From NCBI GenBank assembly GCA_021158225.1, contig JAGGUZ010000003.1:1-57730 (forward strand): a DNA stretch of 57,730 nt, in the 5' to 3' direction. The notes beneath the pieces were generated by a model. The model worked only from the letters and a program-made list of their open reading frames with translations. It ran no database searches and had not been told where the DNA came from. Positions within the stretch are counted from its first letter, which is position 1, and each line of letters opens with the position of its first letter. The translations under genes and the position numbers were made by a program. Shown one piece after another: positions 52,099 through 57,730 of the stretch. The DNA is from a bacterium. GTDB taxonomy: Bacteria; Patescibacteriota; Gracilibacteria; UBA1369; PNNO01.

Positions 52099-52512
52099 TT
52101 ATTTTTGGTCTTTGATTTTTTCTAAATTTTTTATAGGGTCGCTGACTACTTTCCATCTAGTTAATCTCTGTAAACCAAAAGGTTCAGATACTTTCTTTAT
52201 CAATCCATCATTCACGGCTTTTTGAAAAAGATTTGCTCCGTCTTCCGTAAAATCAGTGGAAAGGAAGGTCTTTCCAGTTCCTACACGACGCAAAAAGTCA
52301 TGAAATATGATATATCCAAAACCATAACCTTTCTGTTTATTCCAAATGTTTATAAAATACGGCTCATCACCAGAAAAATCAGCATCATAATTAGCCATTG
52401 TTTCAACATCAAATAACTTATAATTCCCGTCTATTACATCTTGGACGATAGATTCAATTTGATCTGAGCCGATTTTTTCTAGTGTTTGAGAAGGTTCAAA
52501 TCTTTCGCTCAT
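52099..52512 (-). CDS. Hypothetical protein (cassette 5, first gene)
   Basis: Starts MSERFEPSQTLEKIG; the track start at 52551 falls in the attC core. Confidence 0.65.
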   Translation of the reverse strand: MSERFEPSQTLEKIGSDQIESIVQDVIDGNYKLFDVETMANYDADFSGDEPYFINIWNKQKGYGFGYIIFHDFLRRVGTGKTFLSTDFTEDGANLFQKAVNDGLIKKVSEPFGLQRLTRWKVVSDPIKNLEKIKDQK

Positions 52513-52545
52513 AATAGTTAAGTGTAAAAAATAAAAATTTATTTC

Positions 52546-52669
52546 AGACAATGTTTCGCACTATGCAAACTTGCGCAGATGTATAATATGCTGAAGGCAT
52601 ACACCTATGCAAGTTGAGTGAAGATTTTTAGGCTGTGCCGAACCCCGAACCGTATATCTCTTGTTATAC
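52546..52669 (-). repeat. attC-like site E
   Basis: AATGTTTCGC...AAACTTGC/GCAAGTT inner hairpin...GGCTGTGCCGAACCCCGAACCGTATATCTCTTGTTATAC; right arm homologous to site B. Confidence 0.75.
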
Positions 52670-52819
52670 ATCCCGACGACTGAAAGTAGGAGAGCGAAGC
52701 GTGACACAAAACATAGCAGAGTAAGTTCAAAAAATATTTTTCGTTCTTATTCATTTAATAGGCTTTCTTATTTTCTTATAAATTTGATTTTTTCGTTTTT
52801 GGTTATTCGGATTTTAAAC

Positions 52820-53497
52820 CTATCTAACATAATTTTTATAATTTCTAAATTTTAATTTTAACATGATTTTTATAATTTCTATGCTTTGTTTTAATAACAA
52901 ATAAAATCCGTTTTTACGTTTTATAGGTTTATTTGTTTGTCTTAATCCTTTCAAAATTGATTTATAAACTGGTATTTTATTCATTTTACAATAATTATTT
53001 AATACAACTTCTAGTCCGTATCCTTTCATAAGAGGATTATTTCTTACTTTTCTAAAAATAGAATAATGCAATGCCCTTTCCCCTGTGATTAAGGGAAAAA
53101 TATGTTTTGAAAGAAAGTATGTCACTTTACCGTAATCTCTTATGCCCGCCGACATTGCTATTGTTTCATGTTTAAAAGGGACCAATATTTGCTTTATATG
53201 TTTCTCTTTAAAGTTATGTAAATCACCATCACAAAAAAATAGGATTTCTGTTTCTAAATTTATTGTAGCTATTTTTACGGCATCACTTTTCCCTACATTT
53301 TTCTCAAGAGAAATAATTTGCAATTTTTTACAATCAAAAGATTGAACTATACGTAAAGTATTGTCTGTCGAGGCATCGTCTACTACTATAATTTCGTTTA
53401 TTAAATCCGAATTTATTAAAGTTGTCAGAACGTTTGCTATGGTTTTTTCTTCATTAAATGCCGGAAGTATTGCTGTGACTTTCATTTTTTTCTTCAT
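52820..53497 (-). CDS. Glycosyltransferase family 2 (cassette 4, second gene)
   Basis: VTAILPAFNEEKTIANVL...EIIVVDDASTDNT...EILFFCDGDL. Confidence 0.88.
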   Translation of the reverse strand: MKKKMKVTAILPAFNEEKTIANVLTTLINSDLINEIIVVDDASTDNTLRIVQSFDCKKLQIISLEKNVGKSDAVKIATINLETEILFFCDGDLHNFKEKHIKQILVPFKHETIAMSAGIRDYGKVTYFLSKHIFPLITGERALHYSIFRKVRNNPLMKGYGLEVVLNNYCKMNKIPVYKSILKGLRQTNKPIKRKNGFYLLLKQSIEIIKIMLKLKFRNYKNYVR

Positions 53498-54302
53498 TTA
53501 ATAATTTTTTTAGTAAAGGGAGTTTTTTTTGCATTTCTTTTTTCCCTTTTTGATAATAGTCTTCCATTAGCCCAACATTATAAAATTTTAGTATATCTTT
53601 CCAATTATGAAAATCAAATTTTATTTCTTTCAAAGGTTCTAAGATTATATCTGAATCTTTTTTTGTGATTTCTTCTCTTGATTTGATTAATGGAATGTAT
53701 ATTGATCTCCAAACCACACTAAATGGGTTACTATGATAATTTGATGCGGTATAAAAAGAGCCCTCTAATATAGAACTTGTAACAATGTTATTTTTGCCAA
53801 TCTTTTTCCTGCAAACATCCGCCGGAATATTATTTAAAACGCCTCCGTCTACAAAAACATTATTATCAATTGTAACTGCTGGATATATTCCTGGAAATGC
53901 TGAAGAAGCACAAACTGCATCTACTATATTTCCCCTCTCAAAAACATTTAATTCTGCGGTATTTAAATTAGTTGCGACAATAAATAAACTTATTTTGCTA
54001 TTTTCTATAGTTGTTTTAACCAATAACCTTTTAAGTATTTTTTTAATATTAGATTGAGAAATAAAACCATTTTTTGAAATTGCTGGCTTGAACCAGTTTA
54101 ATCTACTTGTTAATTTGAAAAACTCTTTTTTTATATCTTCAATCGGCACTTCATTTGCTATAAGAGCACCAATTATGGAACCCATACTAGAGCTTACAAT
54201 ACAGTTAATAGGAATATTATTATTTTGAAGTACTTCTATTACTCCTAAATGAGCAAAACAGCGCGCTCCCCCTCCACCTAGAACCAACCCAATTTTTTTC
54301 AT
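53454..54302 (-). CDS. Patatin-like phospholipase (cassette 4, first gene)
   Basis: GLVLGGGGARCFAHLGVIEVL; IVSSSMGSIIGAL nucleophile-elbow-like; FVDGGVLNNIP. Confidence 0.9.
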   Translation of the reverse strand: MKKIGLVLGGGGARCFAHLGVIEVLQNNNIPINCIVSSSMGSIIGALIANEVPIEDIKKEFFKLTSRLNWFKPAISKNGFISQSNIKKILKRLLVKTTIENSKISLFIVATNLNTAELNVFERGNIVDAVCASSAFPGIYPAVTIDNNVFVDGGVLNNIPADVCRKKIGKNNIVTSSILEGSFYTASNYHSNPFSVVWRSIYIPLIKSREEITKKDSDIILEPLKEIKFDFHNWKDILKFYNVGLMEDYYQKGKKEMQKKLPLLKKLLNEEKNESHSNTSGI

Positions 54303-54423
54303 CTCGTTTCCATATTAATAATTAAGTTATTGGTATTATATAGGTTTTCTCTTTTAAATAAATCGTTTTCGGAGTGTAGCGGAGAAAAATATTGGAGAGC
54401 GACGGCAGGAGCAAACCGCATAT

Positions 54424-54549
54424 ACTGTGTTGCGTGACTATGAGAAGTTTTGCCACAGTATAATTTGTGCATCAGTATTTACTGTGGCAAAATTTGGGTA
54501 AACGAACATAGCTGAGCAAAGTAAGTAAATCTCATAGTCTTTGTTAACC
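54424..54549 (-). repeat. attC-like site D (degenerate R' core)
   Basis: GACTATGAG (54436-54444)/CTCATAGTC (54531-54539) arms; 13-bp perfect inner stem TTTTGCCACAGTA (54448-54460)/TACTGTGGCAAAA (54480-54492); GTTAACC at 54543. Confidence 0.75.
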
Positions 54550-54565
54550 GATGTTGGGCTGTTTT

Positions 54566-55180
54566 TTAATTGAGCTTAAGTGTTGGTTCAACAACATCAC
54601 GAATTTCTTGACACCCAATTGGTCTGTCCGAGCCATCATTAATTCCTGTTCCGCAGGAATTGACAAAGAGGAGCCAATTATCATTTAGCATTGTAGGATA
54701 AGCGTCTCCGCCGGCATAACATTGGTCAAAGTCCTTTTTAAATTCATCAAGTGAAGAATAACCAGCTTTATTTGGTAGCAAGGTTACGACGAAAGTATCA
54801 GATTCTTGACTGTCACCAGTATACTTGAAGTTATAGACGGTTTTGGTTGCACCGCTGAATTTAGAAACTAGATTATTGAAGTAGTTCTCCGTTTGTTCAT
54901 TGCCACATTCTTGAGCCATTGATACAAGCTGGTCAGCGGTGTAACCAAATGACGTGGTCTTCTTTGAAACAGAGGCGGAGACACCGCTTGTTGAATAAGT
55001 TAGAGGCTCTTTTGGCTCCTCTTTGTTCGCAGTTGTTGTTTCAGTTGTATCAGTAATTACTTCACTGACTTCTTCTTGAACAACCTTGCTTTGTTGCCAC
55101 CAATAAACTCCACCACCGACAACAACTGCGGTGATGATGATGGTAAGGGTAATTACCCACGTGTTGTTTTTTTGCTCCAT
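54566..55180 (-). CDS. Hypothetical N-terminally TM-anchored protein (cassette 3)
   Basis: WVITLTIIITAVVVGGGVYWWQQSK N-terminus. Confidence 0.7.
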   Translation of the reverse strand: MEQKNNTWVITLTIIITAVVVGGGVYWWQQSKVVQEEVSEVITDTTETTTANKEEPKEPLTYSTSGVSASVSKKTTSFGYTADQLVSMAQECGNEQTENYFNNLVSKFSGATKTVYNFKYTGDSQESDTFVVTLLPNKAGYSSLDEFKKDFDQCYAGGDAYPTMLNDNWLLFVNSCGTGINDGSDRPIGCQEIRDVVEPTLKLN

Positions 55181-55245
55181 AGCGATTTATGTTAATGGTT
55201 AAGTGAATTATATTTTAAATAACGGAATAAAACCAGCCCAATTTC

Positions 55246-55366
55246 GCCTAACGTTCCTGCGTATGCGATGTTTGCTGGTGGTATAATATATTGCGAAGCA
55301 ATTTACCGCCAGTGAATATGGGCGGAACGAGCGTAGCAAAGTGTAGCCGCATAGTGCTTGTTAGGC
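55246..55366 (-). repeat. attC site C (121 nt)
   Basis: GCCTAAC (55246-55252)...TATGCG/CGCATA...GTTAGGC (55360-55366); on minus strand GCCTAACAAGC...GGAACGTTAGGC; both R boxes fit RYYYAAC/GTTRRRY. Confidence 0.88.
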
Positions 55367-55402
55367 GATGTGTCCATTGTAAATATCTAAAAAACTTGGC
55401 AT

Positions 55403-56248
55403 TTATTTCTTTTTTTCGCTTACAAAAATATCCTGATATGAAAGACTTTCTTTCCTGTTTGACCAATTCCCGTGGTGAATTTTCAAATTTTCACAACAAT
55501 CAAATTTTCTTAATTGTTCGATAATCCAGTTTTCCATGTATCCGATTTCAGCCTCTGGAACGTTTTTATGTGAATAAAAGGCAAAATTCCCTTCATACGG
55601 ATAAATAAAATTGCAGTTGGAAACGTGTTTGTTGATATTTTCTTGAACCTCTTCGTCTATAGAAAACCATGTCAGAAAACATTTGCCACCAGGTTTTAAA
55701 ACTCTTTTAATCTCTGAAAGATATTGATTAATTTGTTTGGGTAGCATATGCGTAAAAACGGAGGTGGCAAAAATGAAATCAAATTTATTGTTTTTATATG
55801 GAAAGCTGAATTTATCTGCATGAATTTTGCCTTTTTTATTGTAGTACTTATTAAAAATATCAACATATTGGAAGTGAAAATTTGAAAATTTCTTTGAAAT
55901 ATTTTTTTTACACCATTTAATACCTCTTTTATCTATATCAAAGCCATAAAGTTCACCATCTGTTAAATATTTTGTTGAAGGAATGGCGATACGGCCAATG
56001 CCACATCCGATGTCTAAAACAACGTCGTTTGATTTCAAATTGCCTAATTCCTTAAAATATTTAACAAATTCATTCCCGACTTTTTTAAATTCACTACTGC
56101 CGACAAAATTTAGTCTTTTCGGAGGATATCCTTCCATCTGGCTTCCTTTGATATAGAAAATAATATCTTGAGCGAGATAAAAAAGATATTTCAAAGTTTT
56201 TTTCGCAGAAACAGGAAGTATGTATTTTAGCTTTTTTTTGAAATTCAT
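55403..56248 (-). CDS. Class I SAM-dependent methyltransferase (cassette 2)
   Basis: DVVLDIGCGIGRIAIPSTKYL...FDFIFATSVFTHM...YLSEIKRVLKPGGKCFLTWF. Confidence 0.87.
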   Translation of the reverse strand: MNFKKKLKYILPVSAKKTLKYLFYLAQDIIFYIKGSQMEGYPPKRLNFVGSSEFKKVGNEFVKYFKELGNLKSNDVVLDIGCGIGRIAIPSTKYLTDGELYGFDIDKRGIKWCKKNISKKFSNFHFQYVDIFNKYYNKKGKIHADKFSFPYKNNKFDFIFATSVFTHMLPKQINQYLSEIKRVLKPGGKCFLTWFSIDEEVQENINKHVSNCNFIYPYEGNFAFYSHKNVPEAEIGYMENWIIEQLRKFDCCENLKIHHGNWSNRKESLSYQDIFVSEKKK

Positions 56249-56306
56249 GATCGGCTGGTTAAAGAAATAAATGCCAATACCTATTGTAATTTACAATGGA
56301 CATTTC

Positions 56307-56392
56307 GCCTAACGTTTGCGGATATGAGAAGTTACCGAAGGCAATTTGGGCTGAGGCTCTGCAAGAGCCGAACCTCATATCCGCTGTTATGT
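56307..56392 (-). repeat. attC site B (86 nt)
   Basis: GCCTAAC-GTTT-GCGGATATGAG-AA-GTT...AAC-CTCATATCCGC-T-GTTATGT; 11-bp perfect L stem with asymmetric spacers. Confidence 0.88.
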
Positions 56393-56508
56393 GTCCCGAG
56401 TGTAGCGAAGCGAAACGAGAGTGCAACGTGGTCGTAGCGAAGCGGAGAAGTCGTATTTTCATTTATTCAACCTTAAATTATTTTGGGCGTTTCCTTTTTA
56501 GAGCAATT

Positions 56509-57444
56509 TTACTTTTTTACCCTGTTTACATTTTTTAAAAACACTTTTTGGAACTTGGAAGCTGTATTTTCTAACCATTCAAAATATTCATTCCATTTTT
56601 CAGAATCGTTTATGTCTGCTTCAGAGGATATTTTAATTCTACTGGCTTTTTTACCTTCTAAAGCCATCCATTCTAATTTCATATCTAATTCTTGCTCTAT
56701 TTTATCTTCTTGTTTTTCTAATTCATAAAATAGGTCTTTTGAGTTTGGGATATAAACTTCACAAGCGATTTGATTTGATTGGCTATTGATTGTTAAAGAT
56801 ATGTGCGCCTCTGAACTTCCGAAACTTATATCATACCAGTGTTGAGGATATGCTTTTCTTAATCTAAGTTTGGAGTTATTTGATTGAGCATATTCTTTAA
56901 ACTTGTTCCAAAAATCAAGTTGTAATAATTTTGTATCTGTTAAGGCAGATTGACCTGTTGATTTTTTAATAGCTTTTGCCCAATCATTCGGTTTTGAAAT
57001 TATTTGAAATTTTGGTGCAAAAGGAGAGTTCCCAATCTGCCATAATTCCATTTTGATTGCAAAGAAATTGATTTTTTCATCAGTATGTTCATTTAACCAA
57101 TCAATAGCTTGTTTATGTTCATCTCTAACATCTTTAACAATCCAGATAATTATTTCTGCATCGTAGCCAGAAGCATAAGTTATGACTTGTCCTAAATGAG
57201 AATGATCGGTTGTTTCTAATTGATTTTCAATTACTACTTTTCTTCCAGTATTTTCTTCTTCTGCAAGAATATCAACATTAAATTTCCCAACACTTGCTTC
57301 AGTTTGTATTACTTGTAAGCCAATCCCAATCTCATCACTCAAAAGACCTAAATTTTCATCTCTTGCAAGCCAGTTAGTAAAATCCAAAGCTTCGTGCTTC
57401 CAAGCTTTTCTTAAATCAACTTTTTGTAGTTTTCCAAGTTCCAT
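56509..57444 (-). CDS. DUF4268-type protein with N-terminal PD-(D/E)XK-like nuclease fold (cassette 1)
   Basis: ASVGKFNVDILAEEENTGRKVVIENQLETTDHSHLGQVITYASGYDAEIIIWIVKD (D...ExQ motif). Confidence 0.8.
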   Translation of the reverse strand: MELGKLQKVDLRKAWKHEALDFTNWLARDENLGLLSDEIGIGLQVIQTEASVGKFNVDILAEEENTGRKVVIENQLETTDHSHLGQVITYASGYDAEIIIWIVKDVRDEHKQAIDWLNEHTDEKINFFAIKMELWQIGNSPFAPKFQIISKPNDWAKAIKKSTGQSALTDTKLLQLDFWNKFKEYAQSNNSKLRLRKAYPQHWYDISFGSSEAHISLTINSQSNQIACEVYIPNSKDLFYELEKQEDKIEQELDMKLEWMALEGKKASRIKISSEADINDSEKWNEYFEWLENTASKFQKVFLKNVNRVKK

Positions 57445-57552
57445 ATTGTTATTATTAAAAAATGTAAATTATATAAATGTTTTTAAAATTGCTCTTTCAT
57501 TAGTTAAGCCCAAAATAATTTCCTTATCAATTATAAATGAAAATACGATTAC

Positions 57553-57705
57553 ACATAACGTCCACGGCTTTGCGAAGTTTTTACGGTGGTATAATACCAC
57601 GACGTGAGGAGTGGGACTACCGTTAAAAAAACTTGAGAGAGGTGTTTTAGGCCGTGCGAAGCCGGCTGATCAAAAAACACCGAACCGCAAAAGCCGTTGT
57701 TATGC
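57553..57705 (-). repeat. attC site A (about 153 nt) belonging to the next, off-window cassette
   Basis: ACATAAC-GTCC-ACGGCTTTGCG-AA-GTT...GAAC-CGCAAAAGCCGT-T-GTTATGC; one extra base in one arm; inner hairpins AAGTTTTTACGGT/ACCGTTAAAAAAACTT and GGTGTTTT/AAAAAACACC. Confidence 0.85.
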
Positions 57706-57730
57706 GGAGTTGGGGAGTGATGGCTAAGAA

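Noticed and set aside
51240-57730. CRISPR array as an explanation for the repeats
   Set aside because: Repeats are 86-153-nt imperfect palindromes spaced by whole genes, not short direct repeats with 30-40-nt spacers; no cas genes.
51240-57730. Miniature inverted-repeat transposons (MITEs) as an explanation
   Set aside because: Palindromes always lie at the 3' side of a minus-strand gene, have R/L box spacing asymmetry and GTTRRRY-type ends, and lack target-site duplications I could see. A MITE origin is less likely but not excluded without genome-wide copies.
1-57730. tRNA or rRNA genes
   Set aside because: No cloverleaf or rRNA-like sequence was recognised in the intergenic spaces; a tRNAscan/Rfam run would be decisive.

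Overview
The window looks like a Patescibacteria/CPR chromosome segment that uses the standard stop codons (TGA terminates L3 and IF-1). From about 1 to 31.2 kb it carries a near-complete transcription/translation super-operon: rpoC, rpsL, rpsG, fusA, tuf, rpsJ, then rplC through secY-adk-map-infA-rpmJ-rpsM-rpsK-rpsD-rpoA-rplQ-rplM-rpsI-trmD. No L30 gene lies between S5 and L15, as is typical of CPR. The operon is interrupted by an SLH/beta-propeller surface protein, a SanA/YdcF-like protein and an orphan ORF. From about 31 to 50.5 kb there are ordinary accessory genes: a polysaccharide deacetylase-DUF4015 fusion, uvrB, DUF2207+LemA, MFS, rubrerythrin, MgtE, MATE and a peroxiredoxin, plus several hypotheticals and gene remnants. 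The most notable region is about 51.2-57.73 kb. There, short unrelated minus-strand genes are separated by related imperfect palindromes with the architecture of integron attC sites (R''/R' boxes such as GCCTAAC...GTTAGGC, paired L boxes, unpaired spacers, bulges, long variable terminal hairpins). I interpret this as the distal end of an integron cassette array (or CALIN) in a CPR genome. By polarity, the integrase should lie beyond the right edge. At least two cassettes also have terminal inverted repeats extending well past the canonical 7-bp core, with cassette-specific sequence. No rRNA, tRNA or CRISPR was recognised. All family assignments come from reading motifs by eye; no searches were run.
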